Shown here: positions 12,910 to 24,507 of the stretch, in pieces | Layout of the letters: each line of letters opens with the position of its first letter | Numbering within the stretch: the stretch's first letter is position 1 | Source of the DNA: Escallonia rubra | Taxonomy: Eukaryota > Streptophyta > Magnoliopsida > Escalloniales > Escalloniaceae | Assembly (NCBI GenBank): GCA_033065855.1 | Contig: JAVXUO010001660.1 | Span: 124,001 to 188,000, forward strand | Reading direction: 5' to 3' | Length of the DNA: 64,000 nucleotides | Position numbers and translations under genes: made by a program | Notes under the pieces: generated by a model | What the model was told of the DNA's origin: nothing | What the model saw: the letters and a program-made list of their open reading frames with translations, nothing else | Databases searched by the model: none

Positions 12910-14100
12910 CCCAAATTTTGAGAATTTTTTTTCCAATTTGGAACAATGAGTAATTATATTAAAAATATTTATGAAAATACTACTATATTGTAAAGTTAAT
13001 GTATTAACATTTCATTTTATTGCTTCTTTGAGTGTTTGTGCCACCAACTGTCATAGTAAGAGATAAGTTTTTTCCATATAAAATTAGTAATTTGTTCTTG
13101 GCTAATTTTATTATATAAAATAAATCATTATAAACATTAAAATTATATAATAAATAAAAAAATCTTCACGACAGGAACTAATCACCACCCTCCAAGTCTG
13201 AGAGTTAATATTTGCTGGACATTGACTCTATGATCATAGGTCTAATATGAGGCCTTACAAGTCTAGGCGTTGGCCCATCATGTCGCTTACACCGACGATT
13301 GAAAACCAATAGCATTTTGCCACTCTACCGCAAAGGTGGGTCCCTCCCTAAATGTTTGCACCAAACCTCTTTTTGCACTTTTGTGGTTTTATATGTTCAA
13401 ACTTTTAACCACCATCCAATGCTAGAAGGTTATCAACGCTTGGAACCAGCCTCTCAGCAAAGGAGTAAATACATCAAATACTGTAAGACTCCTCTTCCCT
13501 GCTATTTGTCTTCTGCTGAAATACGGATTGTTACTAGAGTACGAGTAAATACATCAAATATAACATCTCTGAAGCAGGATTAAGGCTTGAAATGTTATGA
13601 GATTATTCTTTCAAAATTATTTTTTGATTTTTACCATAGAGCTAGACGTGCCAATGGAAGAAAATAGGTTTTGTTGAAACACGTTTTCTCCTAATTTAAC
13701 TCATTCAAACTTTTTAAGAGACTAAGTTGTTGTCAAGGTTGACGGAGTGACAATTAATGTCTTAGTTTCGATGAGGGCGCTCCATTTTTTTTTTCGACGT
13801 TTCGATATGTTTACATTAACGTCACATAACTATTATTTTTGCTTCTTGTAACAAAACATTACTAGATGGTTCAGAACTATTAGTCTCGTGTAACCAGGAC
13901 CATAGCCGTATCGTTCAATATTCAGTCTTGACTTCTTTTGCTCATATTTTTGTCACATCAAGCCCTTCAATCTCGACGATCTTAAATAATTAGGAATTAT
14001 ATAACATTTTCCTTTGGTGACACGTTGGCAGATAAGTATATATGTGCAGCTAAAATGTCGATATTACGAGGAACACACGTGATACATGAGTTTCTCTCAC
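12540..14100 (+). repeat. R block copy 1 (local low-copy repeat)
   Basis: The segment 12540-12840 matches 17045-17290, 19000-19160 and the reverse complement of 38838-39000. The segment 13560-14095 matches 17463-18005, 28180-28400 and the reverse complement of about 44330-44740. The middle (about 12841-13290) is private to this copy. No coding potential is seen. It looks like a degraded repeat copied several times within this locus. Confidence 0.7.
12860..12906. repeat. Poly(C) followed by (CA)n microsatellite
   Basis: A run of about 17 C residues passes straight into about 15 CA units. This is a plain simple repeat. Confidence 0.97.
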
Positions 14101-14419
14101 TCCCAAATCCTAGTCTCTTTTTTCTCTCAGATCAAGCATTGTTTCTATTGATCATATCCTTCTCTTCTTGATAACATTTTTGTTGGGTTTGTGCAAATGA
14201 GATATTGGTGATGATTTTTGTTTCCGTTCACTTAGGATCTTTTATATAATATAATAACTATCTATCTCCTTTCTCTTATCACATCAACCTCTTAATTTAG
14301 TGATACTAAATCACGGGGCTAGTACCCCAAAAACATGTGATGTCTAGTGGAGCATAAGTATTTCTATTGAAAATTGTCATTCAATGTCCAATAAATTCAA
14401 ATTCCACACTTCTAGACAA

Positions 14420-15572
14420 TGTTAAAGATAAGGACGACAGTCTCACATCGATAAGGACGACAGTCCCACATCCGTACGATGGATTTACTCCCTTTATACA
14501 ATAGACACAAACCCCACCTCAAATAATACTTTGCACCTCATGTGAGCAAGCAAATCTTTTCAAGGTGAGCAGAAAACAAACTCATAAGAGATTTTTCTCT
14601 TAGTCATACCGTATGAACTTTTAAGATACTGAAAACAAAAAATCTCCGTCACTTTTGTACGATATTGCATATATTACTACACCATAGATAGTAATGACAC
14701 TTCCATTGCTAGCAGGGTCGCTCCAATGCGTTAACTTCATGCATAAGGTGCAGCCAAATAAAGATGTCCACAGAATGCAAATAGCCAAAAGGATAGTTCC
14801 AATCCGAGGACCACATAGAACTGTTCACTAAAAAGGCACAGAATCACTGATAATTGTGTATCATTTACTTTTCAACTTGTGTAAATAAAACAAGGTTTAT
14901 CCAAAAACTTTAGTAACTCATGTACAAGCAAAGAAAAGTTTAGCCAAAAAAAAAAAAACGAAGAAAAGTGAGTGAGTACATCAATCAATTATCTTGCCAT
15001 TCATTATCTTCACCTCGTTTTCATTTTTACCACCGTTTCATGGTAAATTTAGCTATAATTTAAAGAGCAGAGGTGTAGGTACTAGTCAATTCTCTATCGT
15101 CATGTCCATCCTAGTTGAATTAAAAGTCGATGTTTGTCTGCATTCATGTGTGGGATGGAGTTCTGGCGAATTCCCTTGATCTTCCATGCACCGTATACTT
15201 GCGGGTGTAACATTTTTGCTAATTTTTTTGTCGATAGGCACATTACATTTATCAGTTCAGTCTTAAGTATTATTTGAGAGATTAGCCCGCCTAGCATTTA
15301 TGGACATTTTCAAACTTAAGTCTCAAGCAAAGACAGCGAACACGATAATCACTGAACCAAACGATTGCCGCGTGATGTCATGCTCGTGGCAATAATTACG
15401 TTGAATACGCTTTGAAAGAAAGAAAAGGCTTTCATTTTCGGTCTCTTAATTTTTTTCCTTTGTGAGGAGACACCACACCTCTCGAAGTTTGTGAAAAGTA
15501 TCAGAAGATAATTTAGATTAAGGAAATAACGTGTAATTGTTTATACTAATTATCGAACATGGTATCAAGAGC
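14420..15572 (+). mobile_element. Possible solo-type LTR with primer site
   Basis: TGTTAAAGATAAGG at 14420 and TATCGAACA ending at 15559 could bound a 1.14 kb LTR. TGGTATCAAGAGC, a primer-site-like sequence, follows at 15560-15572. A short direct repeat (GATAAGGACGACAGT twice) lies near the start. No internal coding region follows. The call rests on end motifs alone. Confidence 0.33.
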
Positions 15573-17039
15573 TACTATTTTATTGTCTCACATTCAGACA
15601 ACAATCATATATTACCATCGCAAAATCAAATTATGGGATTTATTACCGCTAATCTACTGCAGTGACACCACCGCAATCATCGGTGCCCATCCACCACCAC
15701 CATCACCGTAAGTTATGATGATGGTGATGATTTATAAGCACCATAACCAAATCCGACACCACCACCACGTATGACGGCCAACCACCACTCCAAAGTCTTC
15801 CTGATTTCCTTTCATGTGGAATTGATTCATTTGTATTAGCTATATGCGGCCCCATCCATTAACTGCTAACCTTCACCAACGTAAGCTTCAAAAAAGGATG
15901 TGGAAATCATTGGATTCTTCCTTAAGCGTTCATATCTGCTCAGCACATTTATTGACAGAAACTTACTTTGTACATTCCAAGTATATTTTTACCACAGTTT
16001 AGTCTACCAGACCGTGTACCTTTCAGGCTTTAAGCATAAACAATGTTAAGGCTTCTTCGGTTCGCAAGGAGACATGTTCGTTAGACTACCAGGCCCATGA
16101 AAAAGGTACATGTGAAAAGGTTTTATTGCGTTGACCTTCCTTAAAGTAATTAGAAAGTACAAAGCTCTCCGCTGCTTTTTTTGTTAATAAGATAATAGCA
16201 TTGAAAATTAAAAAGGTTACAGATGTCAACGGCGAGTAAAGGTTACGACATTTCCGCTGCTTCTTCTAAAATACAACTTTCTTTCCTTCCTTCAATGTCG
16301 GTTTACTTTGAGATTGTTGACTAATGGGCTACTTGATAAAATAAGCATTAAGTGCTAAAAATTTCAGTGCTAATTAGTGAAATTGAAAACCAATAAACGA
16401 CTGAACTTTTATTGCTGAAAATTACTTAGCCTGTATGGTTGTGTTTGAAAATTGTTCAATTTTACAAATTTCTCCATTTACCAAATTATTCATCTATGAG
16501 AACATTTTAAAAAATTATTGCCAAAACTGTTTTGGTTTGGTTCGTGATGGTGGTGGTAACAATCAGCAGAATGGTAGTCATTGTGACGGTTGTAGCGTGG
16601 TGGATAGAGTGCGGTGGATATAGAGATTATTTTGGAAGCGTGGAGGTGGTGGTGGCGGTGATTGTGTGGTGTACGTGACAGTGTCCTTACGGTGGTAATG
16701 ATATTGGTGGTGGTAGTAGCGACAATTAAGGGAGAGAGAATTGTGGTAGTGGTGCAAAATAGATATAGTGGTTCTGGTTATAAATCTAATGTAATGTAGT
16801 GGTTGCCTTGACGGCAATGAAATCATAACTTTAATCATTCTTTTTATTCAAGTCGATTATATAGGGACCTCCCTTGTACTTGTATTCCCAACTTGCCTCA
16901 CCGAAGATCGTTGTAATAAACCTAAAAGAAATATTGAAAGATATTTCTCGCATGACAAAGATAATCAAGAAAGTACTTCCTTAGACCAAAATAAAACCAA
17001 GGGCCTAGGAAGTAGGAGAAAATACGTTTTGGGTGAATA
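15573..17039. other. Intergenic DNA with trinucleotide-rich patches
   Basis: No gene is seen. ACC/ATG-rich patches at 15680-15800 and GGT-rich patches at 16540-16770 look like decayed microsatellites on opposite strands and produce spurious open frames. Confidence 0.6.
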
Positions 17040-19170
17040 TGAACGGTTCTAAATAGCCGAGCCCCTAATTTCAGATAATAAAAATTTTCATTATCAAATA
17101 TACCTGCAAGTTAAAACCAGTTATCCAAAACTATATAATATTTACCCATTTGAACGCATAATTTTGGTAATAAACTTGTGAATTGGTTTGGTGAAATTAC
17201 AGGTGGGACTCAATGATGGTGGAGCACATTTTGTTCAAAGTTGTATATGTGGTCTATATATACACACAATTAAATGGCGGGTCCCACCAAAGACATGTTG
17301 CTCCAAGTCTGAACCATCGGCAAAGCACATTTAATCTCTACCAACAAAATTTATTGCTACTAAAGTACGATAAAATACAGCAATCAAGAGTTCCAAAGCA
17401 GGAATTGTGCTTTAGAACTGTTTGGCAAAAGTCATTCCTACTTGCAATAAGGCTAGTCTTTTTTTGTTCTTTACATTGATTAAGGCTTGAAATTTTATGA
17501 GATTATTTCTGAAAAATGTTTTTCTTTTTACCATAGACGGCCGATGGAAGGAAATAGGATTTGTAGAAACACTTTTTGTCTTAATTTTAGGTCATTTGAA
17601 CATTTAAGGGACAAATTTGTTGTCAAGGCTCACATAATCACGGTTAATGTCTTGATTTCGGTGAGGGCACTCTATTATTTATTTTTCTAACGTCTCGATA
17701 GGCTTGCATTGACGCTGCATAACCATGATTTTTGCCTCTCTTGTAGCAAAAAAAAGATTGAGGGGTGCGGATCTATTTGTCTCAAGCATTGAGGACCGTT
17801 GGTCATATCGTCCAGAATTCAGCTGACTTATTTTGCTCATGTTGCCATCATATCAACATTTTCTAATCCGACAATCCTAAATAATCCATAATTTCAAACT
17901 ATACAAATTTTTTTTTATTTTTTTTTGGGTGACACGTTGGTAGATTATATTTAGGTACGCTAAAATATCAGTATTATTGAGGAACACGGGATACACGAGT
18001 TAGATGATGACTTCACTGACCACCTTGGCCAGTTGATGTGCTTTAGTAGTGAAAATGCAAGGTTGGTATGATTTTTCCAAGCAAAAACGTAAGGGATAAT
18101 TTGAGCCTAATACCCATATCTAATATCTAGAGGATGCAGACATTGTTAAAACCTTTTTTCTTTCTCTTCCTTATTTTAGTTTGTTAAGCAACCGTAAACT
18201 TTTGATATATGTTCCTCTACATGATTACAAAATCAGGATTAGTTATATGTCCAACAACATTGCTCATTGTTATTTCACTACAACAGTTGAATTAGTCTAT
18301 TAAAAGGAAGTTCACCCATTTAAAAATAAACGTGATTGTCTTTGATGAAACAACAATGGACATATAGATTGTGTAGTATGTTTTTATTTTACGGTTCAAA
18401 CCTTTTAATAAGTTGATAGCTAAGAACGTCTAATGCATGGCACGAGTTCCTGTCCAAGTTATACTATAATAAAGGAGGGCCAAACACAGAGGGAGATAAT
18501 AGAGCAAGACTTTGTTAAGTTCCCAATTTGTAAAGTTCCTCAAAAAATGATATTGCTTAACCTTAAGCAGTATTTCAATCCAACTCAAACAAGTCTATTA
18601 TTGGTATCAGTGGGTACACATGCTCCCACTCACTCTAATTGTAGAATTGTACACATTAATATTAATCATATTTATTATTGTCACCCCGTTTTTGCTCTTG
18701 AAATGGTACCTGTTTAACGTAGAAATATTTATGGAAGAAATATTTTAATTAACAACGTGGGAACATTTAGGGTGGCCTACACGAGTATGCTTATATTTGT
18801 ATTAAATTTGTATGCTTATATTTGTATTAAATTTCAAAGATTTTGTATTGAGTGACTTAAATTTGTACCCAAAAACAACTATAAAACTTTATCAAATTTT
18901 GGAATGTGTGAAGTATTGTATTGCAGTAATGTATAGAGCACACTTAAGTTAGAATTTTTATCGAAATTAAGAGTTAAGGGAGACAACGTATGCAGCGGTC
19001 ATCGTACAGTTTTTTATTATTGAAAATACCTGTAAACCGAAACCAATGATGCAACACCATACGACATTTAGACGTTTGAATGCATGATTTGAAAAATAAA
19101 CATGTTAACTGATTTGGTGAAATTGTAGGTGAGACTTAATGGCAGTGGGTCATATTTGTTAAAATGTGCT
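17040..19170 (+). repeat. R block copy 2, most complete copy
   Basis: The segment 17040-18195 matches R copy 1 and the left arm at 28000-28600. The segment 18270-18440 matches the reverse complement of 39720-39845. The segment 18480-19160 matches 27380-27900 in part and the reverse complement of 38838-39720. Together these show one contiguous repeat unit of about 2.1 kb, of which the other copies are partial. Confidence 0.65.
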
Positions 19171-19261
19171 CGCAGGAATCTCCTGCAAAAGCACGAGATT
19201 TCATCGGCGTATTTATTATGAAGAGTGGTGCAAAGCTGATGCTGGTCAACCCTTCTTCTAC

Positions 19262-19345
19262 GAGATTTCATCTCCTGCAATTTTAAGGGACAGATTTCAT
19301 CGTTCATCTTCCCGGACTATTGCCTTGTTCCGGTTGCGGGCATGC
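19262..19345 (-). pseudogene. Short DUF247 5' fragment (tentative)
   Basis: Bases 19308-19345, read on the minus strand, match the N-terminal coding region of both DUF247 genes (the segment ending VREDE in the protein) at about 31 of 38 positions against the 37.9 kb copy. The match is short, and its orientation relative to the R block differs from the other copies, so it is tentative. Confidence 0.4.
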
Positions 19346-19439
19346 TCCAATGAAGTATCCGTCTAATTCCAAAGATGGGTTGGAAATTCCATAATGAACA
19401 TTTGTAAGGTTCCTCAAAAACAATACTTGCTTAACTTTA

Positions 19440-19965
19440 AGAAGTATTTTTCAGGTAATTTTTCCAAAGGCATTGCAAATGTATCTGTCGGTTCACCAAT
19501 CATTGACGGTTCTAGAAATCGCTAAACCTACGTTACAAGCAATAATACCTAGAATTACTTCTTCAAAATATATATAAAAGATCATTAGGCTATGAGCTAT
19601 GCCTTTAGCCAATTTAGCTCTTAATACAGGATCATTCAAGTCAGGTTTTTTTGTTATTGGGATAGGTGAATTCCTATAGATCCATCCCCCGAAGGAACCG
19701 GACATGATAATTTTTTATCATCCGGCTCGAGCAAGAATCAAAAGAACCAAACGAATCCATATAAAATAAATATGTTATCCAGATCCACACATATTATATA
19801 TGATCTCTGAATGGTTTATTAGATTCTTTTTTCCTGGAGTTGCAACTATCCACATACAATACAAAGAATTAAGTTCTTACAAGTAAAAACTTAATAGCCA
19901 AGTAGGCTCAAAGTTGATTGTGATATGATTAAGGACTTTTTAGGTCGTCTTATCTCTTGTGATTG
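19440..19965 (-). pseudogene. petD: Nuclear plastid insert: petD intron 3' part and exon 2
   Basis: The minus strand reads through [18 protein letters not shown], then IIACNVGLA, then a GEP..FA.PLE..PE.YF segment. These are in the order of cytochrome b6-f subunit IV, encoded by plastid petD. Before the exon is a hairpin typical of group II intron domain V (GAGCCGGATGA to TCATGTCCGGTTC), as expected since petD has a group II intron with a tiny first exon. Further upstream, to about 19965, the sequence is consistent with more of that intron. The copy lacks about a dozen codons in the exon and has shifted frames, so it is a dead insert. The left junction falls at about 19440-19450 within an R-block scrap. 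Confidence 0.88.
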
Positions 19966-21548
19966 ATTTTTAGCACCAAAATATTTAGAGATTTTTCACA
20001 CACACACACTGAATTTCCTTGTTACCAATATACCCTAGCTTTTGGTCTGCTTTAGATCCACTGTTACCAAAAAATTCACGATGAATCCATAAATCAAACA
20101 TCGATGGTAGATAGGTAGACACTCAATAAATTAATTTCAAGATTTTAATTCACAAATTTCAGGAAAGAAAAACATTGATAAGATGTAACTTTTTAATTGT
20201 CGTGAGTAGGTCAAAAATCGGAAGTTAGGTCATTAAATTACTGACACATATAAATTACTGGCGCACATATTTAATAAGTTAGGTCAGACACCGACATGTC
20301 AACAACACGATGAAAGTCATGCAAAGTCATGGAACAAAACCCAGCGGATACTTACAAACACTGACGTCGCTTTGATGAGGTAGTACAAAGCCACGTGAAA
20401 AGACTTTCAACTGGCACGCATGACGAAGTCAACACAAAGTGGTGTGTATATATATATATAGATATAAAAGTATGAGAAGCGTCGTCACACTGATGTGGCT
20501 TTGGTGACGTAGTACAAAGCCACATGAAAAGAATTTGAATTGGCACGCATAGCGAAGTCAACACAAAGTGGGATATATGTAGCTAATTTGGCACGAAACA
20601 CAAATAAAATAATGTAAAAAAGAGATTCTTACTCTATGCATGAATCGACTGAAAATTCAAAAAAGATTCATGATGAACTCAATAATAAAATGCCAATTGG
20701 TCAATTTAGACACTCAATTAATCGATTTCAGTTAATTTTAACCTTTAATTGCATAATCAAATATAAAGTTCTATTTTTTTATTCAACGTATATCACAAGT
20801 TCTAAAAATGAATAATACTAGAAAGTGGAGATAAGTTCATGAGCAAAATTCAAAGAGATCTCTTCCAAGAGGTGTTATGCTTTTAGGGCAAAACAATACA
20901 TTGTGCGGCAGGTATAAAAAACAACCTAAAAAATATATTCATATTTTTAAAACTATTAGAATTGTAAAATATCCATCATTGCCAAAAAAAATTAAAATTT
21001 TAAACCCAATTGGTCATCTAATCTCAAAAGTGCAACTCACTCTTTAGAAAGAAAATGTTACTTGTTTCTCAGCCCGAGCAGTAAGAGAATAAAATTATAA
21101 AAAGTATCCTTAACAACCACAGTCAATTTCTTTTTATCGACTTTAATGCATTTAAATATTCAGAGTCTAACAATAATTATTTTTGAAATAATACTTTGTA
21201 ATAAAATAGAAATGTAGCGTGCACTGTGTTTTTATTTTGGTACAGTAAATAAATATGGAGATTAGGGGTGTGTACCAAACCATTCGAACCGATTCAATCC
21301 AAACCGCCTGACAATCCTAACGGTTCGATTTTACATTTCTCAAACCGACCTTGTTCGGTTCGATTCACGTTTCACATTTTTTAACTGAATGCAAATCAAA
21401 CTGAATAGACCTATGATTGTTAGTGACGTTCATTGATAATTTTCACATACATGGTGTTGACATCGAAATTTTGACAAAAAATATTGGGCCGACAAACATG
21501 CCTAATATTTTTGTTGCGAGCTTTCGCCAAAAGAAGCCCAAAATATTC
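19966..21548. other. Intergenic DNA
   Basis: No gene is seen apart from the 85-base direct repeats listed separately. Near 21257 a TAGGGGTGTGTACCAAACC sequence resembles one end of a non-autonomous hAT element, but no matching second end was found. Confidence 0.5.
20358..20571. repeat. Two 85-bp direct repeats with a 44-bp spacer
   Basis: The units are 20358-20442 and 20487-20571. Both contain GTAGTACAAAGCCAC and GAAGTCAACACAAAGTGG, with a TA-rich spacer between them. No coding content. Confidence 0.9.
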
Positions 21549-21693
21549 AGGCTTTTAAATGGGCTTATGTACTTAGAAGCCCATTAATATTGTAATTGGG
21601 TTAGAATATTTAGGCTCCAATGAAAGACTTTAGAGATATGTTAAAAAATTGAAAGGCTTTTAAATGGGCTTATGTACTTAGAAGCCCATTAAT
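21549..21693. repeat. Two identical 40-bp direct repeats
   Basis: Identical 40-base units at 21549-21588 and 21654-21693 carry GGGCTTATGTACTTAGAAGC. Each holds the inverted words ATGGGCTT and AAGCCCAT. Spacing is 105 bases. Confidence 0.92.
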
Positions 21694-22673
21694 TATCACG
21701 TGTGTTAACATGTGATAATTATCATGGAGTATTGCATAAGCCTTAGAAGTCTAGAACTTCATCGTCATCATCGTTACAAAAGGAAGAGTCATTTGGAGAG
21801 GAGGAGGGGGTTCTCTCGGCAGAAACAAAAGGGAGCAAGTCAGCAAAAGGAAAAAAAGAAAAGGCAATCAAAGAAAAATGACAAAGGTAGAAGTCAGCTG
21901 AAGACTCAACAAAGGAACAAAAAGGAGAAGGAAAGCCACTGTTGCGGCAGAAAGGAAAGGAAAGAAAAAAAAGAAGAGATGGGTTCAAGGTGAATCCTAC
22001 CTTTTTTATATTCATCTCTTATTGTTACGTAAATTTTGAATTTATGATGTATTAAATTTTCATGTATAAATGAAAAGTTTTATTCATATTCGTATGTTAT
22101 TTTATTTGCATTTCTTTATTCGGAGGTTGTGAAGGTTTTCGTTGACGTAATTAACGGTTGATTTTTTAGCCATCCGGGAATATGAATCCGTTATATAAAA
22201 TAGTAAATGTCGTTATATACGTACGACGAGATTTTGTGACGCAAGATTCGACGCTAATCAATAACGACGAAAAGTGTGTCATCAAATTTTGGCAGGCATG
22301 CCCAATGGGACATGTTCCTCCTCCCATCTTTAGAAATGCATTTTTTATATTATATGTATACATATATAGATGCATATTTTCGAAAAAAAAAAATGTTTCT
22401 GCTTCTTTATTTGCTGTTCATATTTTCTGTGTCAATTTGGTCAAGTTACTGTTCAAGCAGAAATAAAATGGCTACAGCAGAAAAGGATGGAGGGCAGTAG
22501 TTCTGCCGTCAAGAGGTATTGACCACTAGACCTCATGGTGGTGAATGGAGGACCTTACCGGCGGGCCTCGTCGCATCTTCTATTTAAATATAGCAAAACA
22601 GAAATATAAACTACTGCGGAGCTATGGCCCAAATCAACTATACTCAAAAAAATGGTTTACTTGGTTGGCCCAT
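21694..22673. other. Intergenic DNA, no gene supported
   Basis: The open frame at 21712-21993 is lysine/glutamine-rich low complexity, and the opposite strand is open as well. Nothing recognisable was found. Confidence 0.5.
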
Positions 22674-24050
22674 GGGAATACTATTCTCTCAATAGTATTC
22701 CCTCACGTTAAGTCCTCTGTTTTCCGGTCTATATCTCCCTCCGTTTCCTCTGTTTTTCCGTCTCTATCTCCCTCCCTTTCTTCTGCTCAAGAACCACTCG
22801 GCATCTCAATAGTATTCCCTCACGTTAAGTCCTCTGTTTTCCAGTCTATATCTCCTCCCTTTCCTCTGTTTTTCTGTTTTCCTCTGTTTTTCTGTCCCTA
22901 TCTTCCTCCCTTTCTTCCTCCCTTTCTTCTGCTCAAGAACCACTCTGCAAGTACTCCCTTTCTTCTGCTCCAGACCTACTCCCTGTTTTTCTGTTTCTAA
23001 CACTCTCTTTTTCTGTCTCTACCAATTCCTAATACTTTGTTTTGCTGTATCTCCCTATATTCCTTCCACTAATACTCGGTTTGCTCCCTCTATCTCCCTC
23101 TCTTTCTTTTGCTCCAGGTCGACTATCTTTCCTTCCTTCCACTTTCTAACACTCCGTTTTGCTTCATCTATGTCTCTCCCTCTGTTTTTCTCCAGAATGA
23201 CTATCGTTCCTCAATGTTGTTGACTCATCAGACAGTGGCTATCAGGTGCACTTCGTCTTCAGGTTCTTTTTGCAGCTTCATTTTTTGCTTGGTTTAGTTA
23301 TCATAATTTGTGCCAGTTTCCTATGACTACAACATTGATGTAGATTCAGTTTTTGCTTGGTTTAATTATCATAATTTGTTTTTTATGTGGTAAGATATTC
23401 ATGAACATTAAATGTTTGTGAATATGTGCCAGTTTCCAATGACTACTACACCTATAAACACATTTTTGGGGAGTAAAGGGTTAAAAATATTGGGGATCAG
23501 TGGGTGCGTGAGAGGTGTGTGTGTGTGTGTGGCCGTATGTGTGTTTATTTGAGGGCAGTGCTGCAACGGCAGCCGTGGAACTGGGTGTGAGAAGACTGTG
23601 TGGTGTGTGAGTGAATGCGTGTGTAGAGTGGGTAAATGTAAGTATAAACCACTGAATATGTAGATAAGGTGAATGGAGATTGTCCTAGGTGCGTGAGTTT
23701 ATGTGTGCTATGTGTGTGTAAATTGTGTGCTTGTGTGTGAACTGCCATGGGGGTGAATGTGGGAGTTTCCCCATTTTCTTCGAGTTCCAGATTATAGCAC
23801 TTTGCTCTGCTCTGTTTAGCATATGGAGTACTCTGTTAACCTCCTCTCTATGTTGTCTTTCAAGTTTCAACTGAATGAATTTATTCTTATAGATATAAAA
23901 ACAAGAAAACAATGTTTATCTTAGATGTTTTGGGTTTAGGTGTTGGAAGTTACAGCAGTAGGAAAACCGAAAAACAGAGGAAAGGGAGGGAGATGGAGAC
24001 TGAAAAACAAACAGAGGACTTAACATGAGGGAATAGTATTGAGAGCCCAT
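22674..24050. mobile_element. Possible DNA element bounded by diverged inverted repeats
   Basis: The segment 22674-22770 (GGGAATACTATT, then AATAGTATTCCC, then a CT-rich stretch) is repeated about 117 bases later from 22805. It appears again in reverse complement at about 23960-24045. The left end itself is a perfect 12-base hairpin (22674-22702). The interior holds CT-rich and GT-rich low complexity and no coding region. It could be a non-autonomous transposon with compound ends. Confidence 0.4.
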
Positions 24051-24099
24051 TTGAACATTACCACTTAACATGAGGGATGACGTGTCGTTTTGTGATTTG

Positions 24100-24432
24100 T
24101 GGTTAAAAAAGGCTGAAAAATATTTTCAATATCTTTGTTCTTTTTGTTATTAAGACTGGCATTTTGACAAAACAAAAATAAATATATACGCAAAAAGGTT
24201 TCTTTCAATATTTTTCATTATCTTTGTTCTTTTTGCCATATATTCTTATGTTAAGACTTGGCATTTTGACAAAACAAAAATAAATATATATGCATATATA
24301 AGCAAAAAGGTTTCTTTCAATATTTTTCATTATCTTTGTTCTTTTTGCCATATATTCTTATGTTAAGACTTGGCATTTTGACAAAACAAAAATAAATATA
24401 TATGCATATATACGCAAAAAGGTTTCTTTCAA
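24100..24432. repeat. 112-bp tandem repeat, about three units
   Basis: CAAAAAGGTTTCTTTCAA marks units at 24191, 24303 and 24415, exactly 112 bases apart. Each has an AT-rich core with TTGACAAAACAAAAATAAAT. The first unit is shorter. The array ends about 75 bases before the splice-acceptor-like site of the next gene. Confidence 0.92.
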
Positions 24433-24507
24433 AAAAAGGGCAATATATATTTATTGATCTAATTATTCATTTTTCAAGCACTAACTTATATTTTGAGTGT
24501 TTGGCAG

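Noticed and set aside
16578-16838. 86-codon histidine/tyrosine/proline-rich frame
   Set aside because: Decayed GGT/ACC trinucleotide repeats explain it.
21712-21993. 94-codon lysine/glutamine-rich frame
   Set aside because: A purine-rich low-complexity stretch keeps the frame open, and the opposite strand is also open.
22545-23000. 151-codon frame
   Set aside because: CT-rich repeats give a serine/proline/phenylalanine low-complexity translation.
24100-24432. Regular repeats that might suggest a CRISPR array
   Set aside because: Whole 112-base units are duplicated with no unique spacers, and the DNA is a plant nuclear genome.
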